Source of the DNA: Chloroflexota bacterium
GTDB taxonomy: Bacteria; Chloroflexota; Anaerolineae; Anaerolineales; Villigracilaceae
DNA: 64,000 nucleotides
NCBI GenBank assembly: GCA_021414245.1
Contig: JAIOOU010000011.1
Location: 59,881 to 123,880, forward strand
Reading direction: 5' to 3'
The stretch's first letter is position 1, and every line of letters starts with the position of its first letter. A program made the position numbers and the translations under genes. A model generated the notes under the pieces. It saw only the letters and a list, made by a program, of their open reading frames with translations. It had not been told where the DNA came from and did no database searches. Below, piece after piece: positions 27,082 to 36,018 of the stretch.

Positions 27082-27166
27082 GCCGGTATCCTGAAACTTT
27101 TCCAGATGCCGGCTGTCAAAGAAAGAAACAATTCAAAATGAGGGTCGGAAAGGCCGCAAGGTCTTT
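27082..27166 (+). promoter_or_regulatory. structured 5' leader before the PHP gene
   Basis: Two hairpins: GCCGGTATC with GATGCCGGC (27082-27113, one G-U pair), and AAAGGCC with GGTCTTT around a GCAA tetraloop (27149-27166). The second ends only four bases before the AAGGAG ribosome site. It does not fit a riboswitch class I can name. Confidence 0.4.
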
Positions 27167-27184
27167 TATGAAGGAGAAATCAGC

Positions 27185-27895
27185 ATGGGACTCGCAGATC
27201 TGCATTTACACACAATTTACAGTTACGATGGCACTGCCTCCCTGGCGGCCGTGTTAAACCGCGCAAGACAACTGGGGCTGGATGTGATCGCAATCACCGA
27301 CCACGATGAAATTGCCGGGGCGCTCAAAGCCGGGGAGATCGCGTCAGGCTACGGAGTGGAGGTGATTCCCGGAATTGAGATTACAACCGCTGACGGGGAC
27401 CTGCTGGCCCTGTTCATCACCGAAAAAGTGGACCCGGGCCTTTCCCTGGTGGAAACCGTGTTGAAGGTCCGTGAACTCGGCGGAGTATGCATTGCGCCGC
27501 ACCCCATGGCGGGCGGCATGGGCATGAAGAGCCTGAGTGCACGGACCATTCTAAAGGCCCTGCGCGTTCCGGAAGTGGCCGAGACCCTGATCGGAATCGA
27601 GACCTACAATGGCACCTCCATTGACCGAATCAGCAACCACTACGCCGGCATTCTGGCGGGCCGCTTGAGTATTTCCAGAACAGGCAGCAGTGACGCGCAC
27701 ATCGTGGACACCATCGGCTTTGGTGCAACCCAGTTCGAAGGTCACAGCGCAGCCGATTTGCTGGCTGCATTAAAGAACAAAACCACCCGGGTTTGCAAAC
27801 AAAAAGAATGGAGCGCCTTCCGCGTGCTTGGCAGCTGGGGACTCCGCTATGTGGGCAGTGCCTTTACCCGTGTGACAGGTTGGGCCCGCGCATAA
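27185..27895 (+). CDS. PHP-domain phosphoesterase
   Basis: A protein of 236 residues with the polymerase-and-histidinol-phosphatase fold. Metal-binding motifs are seen: DLHLHTIYSYDG (His-x-His), ITDHDE, a Glu in IPGIEITT, a His in APHPMAGG, and SDAH near residue 177. Stand-alone members hydrolyse small phosphoesters such as 3',5'-nucleoside bisphosphates or AMP-like compounds. The Pho-type promoter upstream fits a role in releasing phosphate. Shine-Dalgarno AAGGAG is clear. Confidence 0.82.
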   Translation: MGLADLHLHTIYSYDGTASLAAVLNRARQLGLDVIAITDHDEIAGALKAGEIASGYGVEVIPGIEITTADGDLLALFITEKVDPGLSLVETVLKVRELGGVCIAPHPMAGGMGMKSLSARTILKALRVPEVAETLIGIETYNGTSIDRISNHYAGILAGRLSISRTGSSDAHIVDTIGFGATQFEGHSAADLLAALKNKTTRVCKQKEWSAFRVLGSWGLRYVGSAFTRVTGWARA

Positions 27896-27915
27896 TAAAA
27901 AGGAAACCAAGGAAA

Positions 27916-28740
27916 ATGAGAAATATTCTGGTAACAAATGATGATGGAGTACTGGCACCCGGGTTGCTGGCTCTGGTACAGGAAATGCGCCAGCTGGGAA
28001 AAGTAACAATTCTCGCACCGGACCGCAACTGGTCCGGCGGCGGACATGTAAAAACACTGGATCGCGCCCTACGGGTCCGCGAATTTCATCTGGAAGACGG
28101 CACACAGGCATTTGGCGGCGACGGCGCGCCATCGGACTGTGTGGCACTGGCTACTCTTGGATATTTCAAGGAAAAGTTCGATCTGGTCGTCTCCGGCATC
28201 AATGTCGGTGCAAACCTCGGACACGATGTCACGTATTCAGGCACGGTCACGGCCGCCATGGAAGCCGTGATCGCAGGAGTGCCCGGCATTGCGGTCTCGC
28301 TGGAAGTCCCTGAAGGCCAGGTCGGGCCAATCGATTTTCATCCGGCGGCCCAGGCTGCCCGTATTGCTGTTGAGAATGTGATCGCCCACGGACTGCCCGC
28401 GGAGACTCTACTGAATGTCAATGTCCCATTTCTCAAGGCGGAGGAGATTCACGGATTTCGCATCACCCGCCAGGGTCTGCGGGTGTACCACAGCCGCCTC
28501 GATGAACGGGTTGACCCGCGCGGACGCCCCTACTACTGGATCGGCGGCGATGCGCCGACCGGTGTCTCCGAATCAGGAACAGATGTCGGGGCGCTGGCCG
28601 CGGGTTTTGTCTCGATCACTCCCCTGCAATTGGATCTAACCGCTTATCGCGCCATCTCCGACCTGAACACCTGGAATTGGAATTCCCAACCTGTCGATCT
28701 ATCACTGCCTGCAAATCCCGCCGTGACGGTGGAAAAGTAA
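27916..28740 (+). CDS. surE: 5'/3'-nucleotidase SurE
   Basis: A divalent-metal phosphatase of 274 residues acting on nucleoside monophosphates. The N-terminal NDDG (metal-binding Asp9, Asp10), APDRNWSGGG, APSDCV and SGIN.G.NLG with a Tyr-Ser-Gly-Thr stretch are all family signatures. The ATG at 27916 has a Shine-Dalgarno sequence (AAGGAAA) and gives the standard N-terminus; a longer reading frame upstream overlaps the PHP gene. It lies 20 bases after the PHP gene and probably shares its Pho-type transcript. Confidence 0.92.
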   Translation: MRNILVTNDDGVLAPGLLALVQEMRQLGKVTILAPDRNWSGGGHVKTLDRALRVREFHLEDGTQAFGGDGAPSDCVALATLGYFKEKFDLVVSGINVGANLGHDVTYSGTVTAAMEAVIAGVPGIAVSLEVPEGQVGPIDFHPAAQAARIAVENVIAHGLPAETLLNVNVPFLKAEEIHGFRITRQGLRVYHSRLDERVDPRGRPYYWIGGDAPTGVSESGTDVGALAAGFVSITPLQLDLTAYRAISDLNTWNWNSQPVDLSLPANPAVTVEK

Positions 28741-28781
28741 GCACGTTTCTTCTTCTCATTAATTGTCGAAACTGGGATCCG

Positions 28782-28810
28782 GTCCGCCGTTAGGCGGGCT
28801 TATTGTTTTA
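28782..28810 (+). terminator. terminator after surE
   Basis: A seven-base stem GTCCGCC/GGCGGGC with loop GTTA, followed by TTATTGTTTT, before the pstS1 Pho box. Confidence 0.65.
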
Positions 28811-28835
28811 AATCACCACGCCCGGGCGCGAATCC

Positions 28836-28890
28836 CTTAACAAGACGTTAACCCAATCTTCCACTGCCCTTAAGAGCGGACCGGTATCAT
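28836..28890 (+). promoter_or_regulatory. Pho box and promoter of the pstS1 operon
   Basis: CTTAACAA (28836), GTTAACCC (28847), CTTCCACT (28858) and CTTAAGAG (28869), 11 bp apart, then eight bases and TATCAT (28885-28890). This is the clearest copy of the site in the window. PhoB-family regulators bind such repeats on one face of the helix. Confidence 0.75.
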
Positions 28891-28923
28891 CCCATCGTCA
28901 TATAAATCATAAGGAGAATAGAA

Positions 28924-30000
28924 ATGTCCAAAACCGTTCGTTCATTATTGTTTGCTGTCGTGGCCATGAGCCTTTTGCTCGCGGCATGTGGAACATCCCC
29001 GTCAGGGGACGGCACCCCCGCTGCTGAAACCCAGGCTGTCGAACCCACCGCCACCGAAGCGCCCGTCGTCGTGGAACCCAGCGCGGACCCGATGGCCATG
29101 TACGCCCCGGATGCGGTCACAGGCGACATCATCACCGCCGGCTCCTCCACCGTCTTCCCGCTTTCCGAACGCATGTCCGAGCTCTTCCAACAGGAAGGGT
29201 ACACCGGCAACATCACCGTGGACAGCATCGGCTCGGGCGCCGGCTTCGAACGCTTCTGCAAGACCGGAGAGACTGATATCTCCAACGCATCCCGCGCCAT
29301 CAAGGACAGCGAAGTGGAAGCCTGTAAGGCCCTGCCCACCCCACGTGACCCGATCGCCTTCCGCGTCGGCACCGACGCCCTAACTGTGGTCGTCAGCGCA
29401 GACAACGATTTCGTCACCGCCCTGACCAAGGAACAACTCGGCAAGATCTTCACCGCCCAGGTCACCAAGTGGAACGAAGTCGACCCGTCCTTCCCCGCCG
29501 AAACCATCCTGGTCTACGGCCCCGGCGCAGACAGCGGCACCTTCGATTACTTCAACGAAGCTGTGGTTGCCCCCCTCTATCTGAATGCGGACGGCAAGGC
29601 CGATACCACCGCCGGCAAGGCCGCCCTGCTGGGCGCTCCAGGTGCGCAGTTCTCCGAAGACGACAACGTGCTGGTTCAGGGTGTGGAAGGCTCCAAGTAC
29701 GCCATCGGTTACTTCGGCTTCGCCTACTACAATGAGAATGCAGGCAAGCTGAAAGCTGTGGCAGTGGAAGGCGTTGAACCCTCCCAGGCCACCGTGGATG
29801 ACGGCACCTACCCGATCTCCCGCCCGCTCTTCATCTATTCCGATGCGAACATCCTCAAGGAGAAACCCCAGGTGGCCGCGTTCATCTACTTCTACCTGAG
29901 CAATGTCGATAACGAGATCAGCGATGTGGGGTACTTCCCCGCCCCCGATGCAGACCTGCAGGCTTCCATGGATGCCTGGAAATCCGCCACGGGCAACTAG
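28924..30000 (+). CDS. pstS: phosphate-binding lipoprotein PstS (operon 1)
   Basis: A protein of 358 residues. Lipobox LLLAAC, then a Thr/Ala/Glu-rich spacer to about residue 65, then the PBP-like domain. Phosphate-loop signatures are visible: AGSSTVFPLSERM, IGSGAGFERF, ISNASRAIKD and GADSGTFDYF. It captures phosphate outside the membrane and hands it to PstC/PstA. It has an AAGGAG ribosome site and a Pho box, and is separated from pstC by a strong hairpin that may raise its level over the permease. Confidence 0.93.
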   Translation: MSKTVRSLLFAVVAMSLLLAACGTSPSGDGTPAAETQAVEPTATEAPVVVEPSADPMAMYAPDAVTGDIITAGSSTVFPLSERMSELFQQEGYTGNITVDSIGSGAGFERFCKTGETDISNASRAIKDSEVEACKALPTPRDPIAFRVGTDALTVVVSADNDFVTALTKEQLGKIFTAQVTKWNEVDPSFPAETILVYGPGADSGTFDYFNEAVVAPLYLNADGKADTTAGKAALLGAPGAQFSEDDNVLVQGVEGSKYAIGYFGFAYYNENAGKLKAVAVEGVEPSQATVDDGTYPISRPLFIYSDANILKEKPQVAAFIYFYLSNVDNEISDVGYFPAPDADLQASMDAWKSATGN

Positions 30001-30023
30001 GAAACAAACCAATGGATATGCCA

Positions 30024-30049
30024 GGGCTGGCCTCTAACGAGGCCAGCCC
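30024..30049 (+). promoter_or_regulatory. hairpin between pstS1 and pstC1
   Basis: A perfect 11-bp stem (GGGCTGGCCTC with GAGGCCAGCCC, loop TAAC) with no T tract. It probably protects the pstS message or partly stops transcription. Confidence 0.7.
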
Positions 30050-30090
30050 GTTCGTGCTGTACAGGCGGACCCACAGATCATAGAGCAAAA

Positions 30091-31032
30091 ATGAAACAAG
30101 AAAATACGATCATGGAAACACAACATTTCCGCCCGCTCGACCTGCGGAGGAAAATACGCCCCGGCGAAAGCCTGATCCAGGCCCTGCTGTTCCTGGCGGG
30201 ATTTTTATCCATTTTGATCACCCTTGCCATCGTGTACGAATTAGGCAAGGAGGCATGGTTATTCTTTGGAAGCCCGGATGTGACCTTTGCGAAATTTTTC
30301 GGGACCACAACGTGGCAGCCAGGAATTGGACATTTCGGAATTTGGCCGCTTGTGACCTCGACCCTGATCACCAGTTTTATCGCGATCTGTGTCTCGCTTC
30401 CCCTCGGACTGGCAACTGCCCTGTTTCTAAGTGAATACGCCTCCCCGAAAGCCCGCTCAGCGTTAAAACCCATCCTGGAGATCCTGGCGGGCATACCCAC
30501 CGTTGTATATGGATATTTCGCATTGTTGTTCATGACGCCCCTTCTGCAAAGGATTTTCGGAGATGGCGTTGAAGTCTACAACATGGCCTCCGCCGGCATC
30601 GTAATGGGCATTATGATCCTGCCCCTAATCTCCTCCATGAGCGAGGACGCCCTGAGCGCCGTGCCGCGCGCCCTGCGGGAAGGCGCCTATGCCATGGGCG
30701 CAACAAAATTCGAGACGAGTTTACAGGTCGTCCTGCCCGCCGCCCTCTCCGGCATAGGCGCGGCATTGATCATCGGCATCTCGCGCGCTGTCGGCGAGAC
30801 CATGATCGTGGCGGTGGCGGCAGGCTCCGGACCCAATTTCACCTTTAATCCATTCAAGGCCGCCGAAACCATGACCGGCCACATTGCCCGCATCAGCGGC
30901 GGCGACCTGAGCTACAACTCCATTGACTACAACAGTCTCTTCGCGATCGCGTTGATGTTGTTCCTGGTCACGCTGGTATTGAACCTGGTCAGCCAGTCGG
31001 TCATTAACAGGTTTCGCCAGAGGTACGAATGA
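30091..31032 (+). CDS. pstC: phosphate ABC transporter permease PstC (operon 1)
   Basis: A membrane protein of 313 residues with six predicted helices. The inner-membrane coupling loop carries the permease motif (PRALREGAYAMGATKFET) that contacts PstB. Start at 30091, or the second Met at 30112; neither has a strong ribosome site. The stop overlaps the pstA start by four bases (ATGA). Confidence 0.92.
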   Translation: MKQENTIMETQHFRPLDLRRKIRPGESLIQALLFLAGFLSILITLAIVYELGKEAWLFFGSPDVTFAKFFGTTTWQPGIGHFGIWPLVTSTLITSFIAICVSLPLGLATALFLSEYASPKARSALKPILEILAGIPTVVYGYFALLFMTPLLQRIFGDGVEVYNMASAGIVMGIMILPLISSMSEDALSAVPRALREGAYAMGATKFETSLQVVLPAALSGIGAALIIGISRAVGETMIVAVAAGSGPNFTFNPFKAAETMTGHIARISGGDLSYNSIDYNSLFAIALMLFLVTLVLNLVSQSVINRFRQRYE

Positions 31033-32267
31033 ACCCAAACCGCGATCAATTCCCTGAAGGCGATTCTTTCCGCCGTTCCTTAAGCGGCCGCTACAGGCTG
31101 GCTTCGATCTGGCAGGCCCTGTTTTTCTCCGCGCTGGTGATCGCCATCCTGAGCCTGATGGCGCTTTTGTATAACGTGATCGATGGTTCCTTTGGGTATG
31201 TGGCCTACCAATATAAAAATGACCCGGCACAGTTCACCGAAAAACCATTAAATGACCTAAATCAACAGGAACTTCTGGCGCTGCTCAAAAGCAACCTTTC
31301 CGCCGGCGCCTACAAGAAACTGGACAATGAGAAGCCAATAGAGAAACGCTCCAGAGCGGACCTGCACACCCTTGTGCTGGAGCGCCTGATCCAAATTGAC
31401 ACAAAACAGACCTGGTCGATGACCGATTCGATCCTGCACAGTGCGAAAATCAAAGCCGAAGTTGCGGATCAATATCCCGGCGCAAAACTTGATTTCCGCT
31501 CCTGGCTTACGTTTGACTTCCTGGTCACTCCCATGTCTTCCAAAGCGGAATTTGCGGGTGTGCGTACCGCCATACTCGGCTCACTTTGGATGGTGGGCAT
31601 CGCCATTTTGTTCGCCCTGCCGATCGGCACAGGCGCGGCCATCTACCTGCAGGAATACGCCGACAAGAATTTCCTCAACCGGGTCATTCAAACCAACATC
31701 AATAATCTTGCGGGCGTGCCCAGCATTGTCTATGGCATGCTGGGGCTTGCCATCTTTGTACGGGCCTTCGAACCTTTCACAAGCGGCAGCATATTCGGGA
31801 TGACCGACACGAACGGGCGGACGATCCTGTCCGCCGGGCTGACGATGGGCACCCTTGTTCTGCCGCTGATCATCATCAATGCACAGGAAGCCATCAAGGC
31901 GGTGCCGGATTCGCTGCGTCAGGCGGCATTTGGAGTGGGTGCGACCCGCTGGCAGACGGTCTGGCATCACGTCCTGCCGAATGCCCTGCCCGGCATTTTA
32001 ACAGGCAGCATTCTGGCCGTTTCACGCGCCATCGGCGAGACGGCGCCCCTGATCGTGATCGGCGCATCCACCTTTATCAGCATTGACCCGGACGGACCTT
32101 TTTCCAAATTCACGGCCCTGCCGATCCAGATTTACCAGTGGACGACCCGCGCTCAATCGGAATTCCATGCCATTGCAGCCAGTGCCATTATCGTGCTGCT
32201 GATCCTGCTGCTGACCTTAAATGCCACGGCAGTCCTGCTGCGCAACCGCGTACAAAGAAAGTATTAA
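31029..32267 (+). CDS. pstA: phosphate ABC transporter permease PstA with extra external domain (operon 1)
   Basis: A protein of 412 residues against about 280-300 usual for PstA and 287 for the second copy here. After the first membrane helix (about 28-50) there is an extra, mostly helical and charged stretch to about residue 165 before the standard permease core, which should lie outside the membrane. The core has the coupling motif PDSLRQAAFGVGATRWQT and SRAIGETAPL. It overlaps pstC by four bases. Confidence 0.92.
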   Translation: MNPNRDQFPEGDSFRRSLSGRYRLASIWQALFFSALVIAILSLMALLYNVIDGSFGYVAYQYKNDPAQFTEKPLNDLNQQELLALLKSNLSAGAYKKLDNEKPIEKRSRADLHTLVLERLIQIDTKQTWSMTDSILHSAKIKAEVADQYPGAKLDFRSWLTFDFLVTPMSSKAEFAGVRTAILGSLWMVGIAILFALPIGTGAAIYLQEYADKNFLNRVIQTNINNLAGVPSIVYGMLGLAIFVRAFEPFTSGSIFGMTDTNGRTILSAGLTMGTLVLPLIIINAQEAIKAVPDSLRQAAFGVGATRWQTVWHHVLPNALPGILTGSILAVSRAIGETAPLIVIGASTFISIDPDGPFSKFTALPIQIYQWTTRAQSEFHAIAASAIIVLLILLLTLNATAVLLRNRVQRKY

Positions 32268-32282
32268 ACCTGGAAGTGACAA

Positions 32283-33071
32283 ATGCAAAATACTCAACCA
32301 CCGGAATATGCAATCGAAACAAAAAACCTTTTTATCTTTTACGGCAGTTTCGCCGCGGTCAGTGAAGTCAATATAAAGATAGAAAGGCAAAAGGTGACCG
32401 CCATCATTGGCCCATCAGGCTGCGGAAAGTCCACCCTGCTGCGCGCCTTTAACCGCATGAACGATTTCGTGCCGAGCAGCTATGTGACCGGGGAGGTGCT
32501 TTTGCATGGGCAGAACCTCTACGGCTCGAATATCGATCCCGTTGAAGTCCGCCGCCGGATCGGCATGGTCTTTCAAAAACCAAATCCCTTTCCAAAGTCC
32601 ATCTATGAGAACATCGCCTGGGGTGCACGCATCAACGGTTTCAAGGGCAACATGGACGAACTGGTCGAACAGTCCCTGCGCGGCGCGGCCCTTTGGGAGG
32701 AAGTGAAGGACAAGATCCACAAGAGCGCCTACGAACTTTCCGGCGGACAGCAGCAGCGCCTGTGCATCGCCCGCACGATCGCCATCCAGCCTGATATCAT
32801 CCTGATGGACGAGCCAGCTTCCGCGCTCGACCCGATCTCGACTCTGCGCATTGAGGAACTTATGCAGGAGCTCAAGAAGAACTACACCATCATCATCGTC
32901 ACCCACAACATGCAGCAGGCGGCACGCGTTTCGGATTACACCGCCATGATGATGCTGGACAGGGAAGGTTCCCGCTCCGGAACGGTGATTGAATTCTCGG
33001 AAACCAAAAGGATATTCACCAACCCGAAGGACAAACGCACCGAAGATTATGTAACGGGAAGGTTCGGTTAA
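32283..33071 (+). CDS. pstB: phosphate ABC transporter ATPase PstB (operon 1)
   Basis: A protein of 262 residues that powers phosphate import. Walker [11 protein letters not shown] loop in [10 protein letters not shown], signature [13 protein letters not shown], Walker [14 protein letters not shown] and H loop in [11 protein letters not shown] are all standard. The D-loop serine usual in PstB (DEPTSALDP) is close. It follows pstA by 15 bases and is one base away from arsC. Confidence 0.95.
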   Translation: MQNTQPPEYAIETKNLFIFYGSFAAVSEVNIKIERQKVTAIIGPSGCGKSTLLRAFNRMNDFVPSSYVTGEVLLHGQNLYGSNIDPVEVRRRIGMVFQKPNPFPKSIYENIAWGARINGFKGNMDELVEQSLRGAALWEEVKDKIHKSAYELSGGQQQRLCIARTIAIQPDIILMDEPASALDPISTLRIEELMQELKKNYTIIIVTHNMQQAARVSDYTAMMMLDREGSRSGTVIEFSETKRIFTNPKDKRTEDYVTGRFG

Positions 33072-33072
33072 T

Positions 33073-33528
33073 ATGTCAAAGCCAAAAGTTCTCTTTCTTT
33101 GCACGGGCAACTCGGCCCGCAGTCAAATGGCGGAGGGAATTCTGCGCGCGCTGGCGGGGGAGCATTTCGATGTTTTCAGCGCAGGTACCGAGCCCAGGGG
33201 CGCGATTCTGCCCGAGGTCCAGACAGTGATGCGCGAGGCCGGGATCGATATTTCCGGCCAATGGCCCAAGTCTGTCATGGAATATATGGGGCAGGTCAAT
33301 TTCGGTTATGTCATCACTGTTTGTGCCGACGCAGAGGAAAATTGTCCGGCGGTTTTTCTGAACATGGGGATCCACGAACACTGGCCCTTTGAGGATCCCG
33401 CGAAATTTTCAGGGGATGCGGAGGCCCGCCTGGCCTCCACCCGCCGCGTGCGCGATCAAATTGAAGAGCGCCTGCGCCTTTGGCTGAAGGAACAGGACAT
33501 TGCACCGCGCGAGCATCGTCAGATGTAA
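33073..33528 (+). CDS. arsC: thioredoxin-coupled arsenate reductase ArsC
   Basis: A protein of 151 residues with the low-molecular-weight phosphatase fold. The catalytic loop is Cys10-TGNSA-Arg16. Two further cysteines, Cys84 and Cys91, have the spacing of the redox triad in thioredoxin-linked ArsC of the Staphylococcus type. It reduces arsenate to arsenite. Its place inside the pst operon, one base after pstB, makes sense because arsenate enters cells through phosphate transporters. No arsenite exporter or ArsR is in the window. Confidence 0.88.
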   Translation: MSKPKVLFLCTGNSARSQMAEGILRALAGEHFDVFSAGTEPRGAILPEVQTVMREAGIDISGQWPKSVMEYMGQVNFGYVITVCADAEENCPAVFLNMGIHEHWPFEDPAKFSGDAEARLASTRRVRDQIEERLRLWLKEQDIAPREHRQM

Positions 33529-33571
33529 TTGACGGTAGTAAAATAAGAAAGACAACATTATCAGAGGTCTT

Positions 33572-34270
33572 ATGATCAGAAAAACATTTGAGAGTGAAAT
33601 TCAACAGGTCAAGGATGAAGTGCTTCTGCTCGGCAGCATGGTCGAACATGCCATCATCGGCTCCGTGGAGGCGCTTAAGAAGCGCGACATCAAAGCCGCC
33701 GAAAAGATCATCGCCGAGGACAAGGAGATCAACAAGAAGCGCTTTGCGATCGAAAACCAGCTCATGATCCTGATCGCGACCCAGCAGCCCATGGCACACG
33801 ACCTGCGCCTGCTGGCCTCGACCATGGAGATCATTTCCGAACTCGAGCGCATGGGCGATTACGCCAAGGGCATCGCGAACATCAACATCCGCATGGGCGA
33901 GGAACCCCTGCTCAAGCCGCTGATCGATATCCCGCGCATGGCCCAGAAGGGCGCGGACATGCTGCACCGTTCCCTGTCCGCCTTCATCAACGAGGATGTG
34001 GAAGCCGCAAAGACCATCCCGATGGAGGACGATGAGGTCGACGCGCTGTACAACCAGATCTATCACGAGCTGATGCTGATCATCATTCAGGATCCAAGAT
34101 CCATAGAACGCGCGAACTGGCTGCTCTGGGTGGGACACAACCTCGAGCGTGTTGCAGACCGCGTCACCAACATCTGTGAACGCACGATCTTCATCGCCAC
34201 CGGGGAATTTGGCGAGATCAAATCCAGTGACGATGAGTTCTGGAAGGGACAGCAGGTCCAGCACAAGTAA
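33572..34270 (+). CDS. phoU: phosphate signalling protein PhoU
   Basis: A helical protein of 232 residues made of two three-helix repeats, each with the metal-cluster signature (E...RMGDYAKGIANI and E.VADRVTNICE). PhoU links the Pst transporter to PhoR and shuts the regulon off when phosphate is high. It closes operon 1 and is followed by a strong terminator shared with a convergent pstB copy. Confidence 0.93.
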   Translation: MIRKTFESEIQQVKDEVLLLGSMVEHAIIGSVEALKKRDIKAAEKIIAEDKEINKKRFAIENQLMILIATQQPMAHDLRLLASTMEIISELERMGDYAKGIANINIRMGEEPLLKPLIDIPRMAQKGADMLHRSLSAFINEDVEAAKTIPMEDDEVDALYNQIYHELMLIIIQDPRSIERANWLLWVGHNLERVADRVTNICERTIFIATGEFGEIKSSDDEFWKGQQVQHK

Positions 34271-34288
34271 GAGTCATACTAAATTACA

Positions 34289-34326
34289 AAATAAAAAGAG
34301 CGATTTTCAAATCGCTCTTTTTATTT
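34289..34326. terminator. bidirectional terminator between phoU and pstB2
   Basis: An 18-bp perfect stem (34289-34306 with 34309-34326) with A and T runs on both sides. Confidence 0.88.
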
Positions 34327-35084
34327 CATCCCATTCTTCCGGTAATATACGCCTCGGTCAGTTCCTCCCTCGGTCTGGTGAACATTTGATTCGTCGGCGC
34401 AAATTCAACCAGTTCACCCAGCCAGAACAGGCCGGTGGAGTCGGAGACTCGCGCAGCCTGCTGCATGTTATGGGTCACAATGACGATCGTGTAATTTTCC
34501 TTGAGTTCGTTGATCAATTCCTCCACCCTGAGGGTGGCGATTGGATCCAGCGCGGACGTGGATTCGTCCATCAGGATCACTTCAGGCTGGACAGCCACCA
34601 CACGTGCAATACACAGTCTTTGCTGCTGGCCAAGGGACAGACCCATCGCATCGGTCTTCAGAATATCCTTAACCTCATCCCACAAGGCGGCAGCCTTCAG
34701 GCTTTTTTCCACGACTTCATCCAGGTTCACATTCATCCCCATCACCCGCGGACCAAATGCCACGTTGTCATATATGCTCTGCGGAAATGGATTCGGCTTT
34801 TGAAAGACCATTCCGACTCGCTGACGCAAATTCACCACGTCCATCTCGGGACCGTAAATATCCTCGCCTTTGAGAAGAATCCTTCCCTCCACACGCGTGC
34901 CGCTGATGCTGTCGTTCATGCGGTTCAGACAGCGCAGGAAGGTGGACTTGCCGCATCCCGAGGGACCGATCAGCGCCGTCACCTTTTGGGGTTCGATCTC
35001 AAGGTTGACGTTGGAGAGTGCCTTGGAGGTGCCATAGTAAAAATCAAGGTTTTGGACGGAGAAGGCGGACGGGATTGCAGTCAT
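34326..35084 (-). CDS. pstB: phosphate ABC transporter ATPase PstB, second copy, divergent from pstS2
   Basis: A protein of 252 residues with all standard ABC motifs: Walker [10 protein letters not shown], signature reading [13 protein letters not shown] (the usual SGGQ has Leu in place of the first Gly), Walker [14 protein letters not shown] (Ser in place of Pro after the Glu), and H loop VTHNMQQ. It is transcribed away from pstS2 with only 41 bases between their starts. It could serve either permease, or replace PstB3, whose ATP site looks less regular. Confidence 0.9.
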   Translation of the reverse strand: MTAIPSAFSVQNLDFYYGTSKALSNVNLEIEPQKVTALIGPSGCGKSTFLRCLNRMNDSISGTRVEGRILLKGEDIYGPEMDVVNLRQRVGMVFQKPNPFPQSIYDNVAFGPRVMGMNVNLDEVVEKSLKAAALWDEVKDILKTDAMGLSLGQQQRLCIARVVAVQPEVILMDESTSALDPIATLRVEELINELKENYTIVIVTHNMQQAARVSDSTGLFWLGELVEFAPTNQMFTRPREELTEAYITGRMG

Positions 35085-35110
35085 AAGATGATTTTATCAA
35101 ATCTTTCGGC

Positions 35111-35116
35111 TATAAT
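35111..35116 (+). promoter_or_regulatory. -10 box (TATAAT) of pstS2, likely leaderless
   Basis: A perfect TATAAT ends nine bases before the pstS2 ATG, with no Shine-Dalgarno sequence. The following bases (TCGAA) match those after the cyclase -10 box at 58958. No Pho-type repeats are seen here. Confidence 0.5.
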
Positions 35117-35125
35117 TCGAACCAG

Positions 35126-36013
35126 ATGAAAAAAAACCTTCCTATTCTTCTTTTCCCTTTCATCCTTCTGCTGGCTGTTTCCTGCAGACCCATCGACGGC
35201 AATTCCGGCAACACATCTGATTCCCCCGCAAACTACATTGAAAATAAAGGGTCGGACACCATTGTCAACCTGGCCCTCGCCTGGGCCGAGACCTATCAAG
35301 GCGAGCATACAGACGTCCGCATCTCCGTAACAGGCGGAGGGTCCGGGACCGGAATCGCGGCGCTCATTAACGGCACCGTGGATATCGCGAATGCATCCCG
35401 CAAGATCAAAAGTGAAGAAATTGACGAGGCAAATTCCAAGGGCATCGATCCTGTCGAGCACATCATCGCAAGAGATGCCATCGCTGTGATCGTCAACCCG
35501 GAGAATCCCGTCCACGAACTAACGCTTCAACAGATCTCGGACATTTACAGCGGAAAGATCACCAACTGGAGTGAAGTCGGAGGCCAGGACCGCCCGATCG
35601 TAAAACTGTCACGCGAAACAAACTCCGGAACCCATGTCTATTTTCTGGAGACCGTTCTACGCCTCGGGAACAAGGAAGACAAAACCCTTTTCTCAACCGA
35701 CACCCTCCTGCTGCCCTCCTCCGAAGGCATCATCTCGGAAGTACGCGACAATCCGAACGCCATCGGATACGACGGTCTGGGATATGTTCCGGACGATCTG
35801 AAACTGGTTGCCGTGGCAACGGAGGCTGGCATGCCCTATGTACTGCCGTCCATCGAAACGGTCAACGACAAATCCTATGCCATCGCCCGGGATCTATACA
35901 TGTACACGGACGGCCAACCCACCGGCGTCGTACAGCAGTATCTGGATTGGATCCTTTCAGAAGAAGCGCAGGCGATTGTTGCCAAACTGGGTTTTGTCCC
36001 GGTAAAAAAATAA
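35126..36013 (+). CDS. phosphate-binding lipoprotein, PstS-like (operon 2)
   Basis: A protein of 295 residues. Lipobox LLAVSC, then a short spacer and a PBP-like domain with GSDTIVNLA, TGGGSGTGIAALI, IANASRKIK and ETNSGTHVYF as phosphate-loop signatures. It is shorter than PstS1 and belongs to the SphX/PstS-like branch. It heads operon 2 with its own pstC and pstA; a hairpin separates it from pstC2. No Pho box is visible, so this set may be constitutive or under other control. Confidence 0.9.
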   Translation: MKKNLPILLFPFILLLAVSCRPIDGNSGNTSDSPANYIENKGSDTIVNLALAWAETYQGEHTDVRISVTGGGSGTGIAALINGTVDIANASRKIKSEEIDEANSKGIDPVEHIIARDAIAVIVNPENPVHELTLQQISDIYSGKITNWSEVGGQDRPIVKLSRETNSGTHVYFLETVLRLGNKEDKTLFSTDTLLLPSSEGIISEVRDNPNAIGYDGLGYVPDDLKLVAVATEAGMPYVLPSIETVNDKSYAIARDLYMYTDGQPTGVVQQYLDWILSEEAQAIVAKLGFVPVKK

Positions 36014-36018
36014 AAAGC

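Noticed and set aside
33314..34264. A 316-codon frame on the minus strand
   Set aside because: Antisense to arsC and phoU, with the composition of a reverse shadow.
34149..35129. A 326-codon frame on the plus strand
   Set aside because: It spans the end of phoU, a strong terminator and the antisense of pstB2; no conserved feature.
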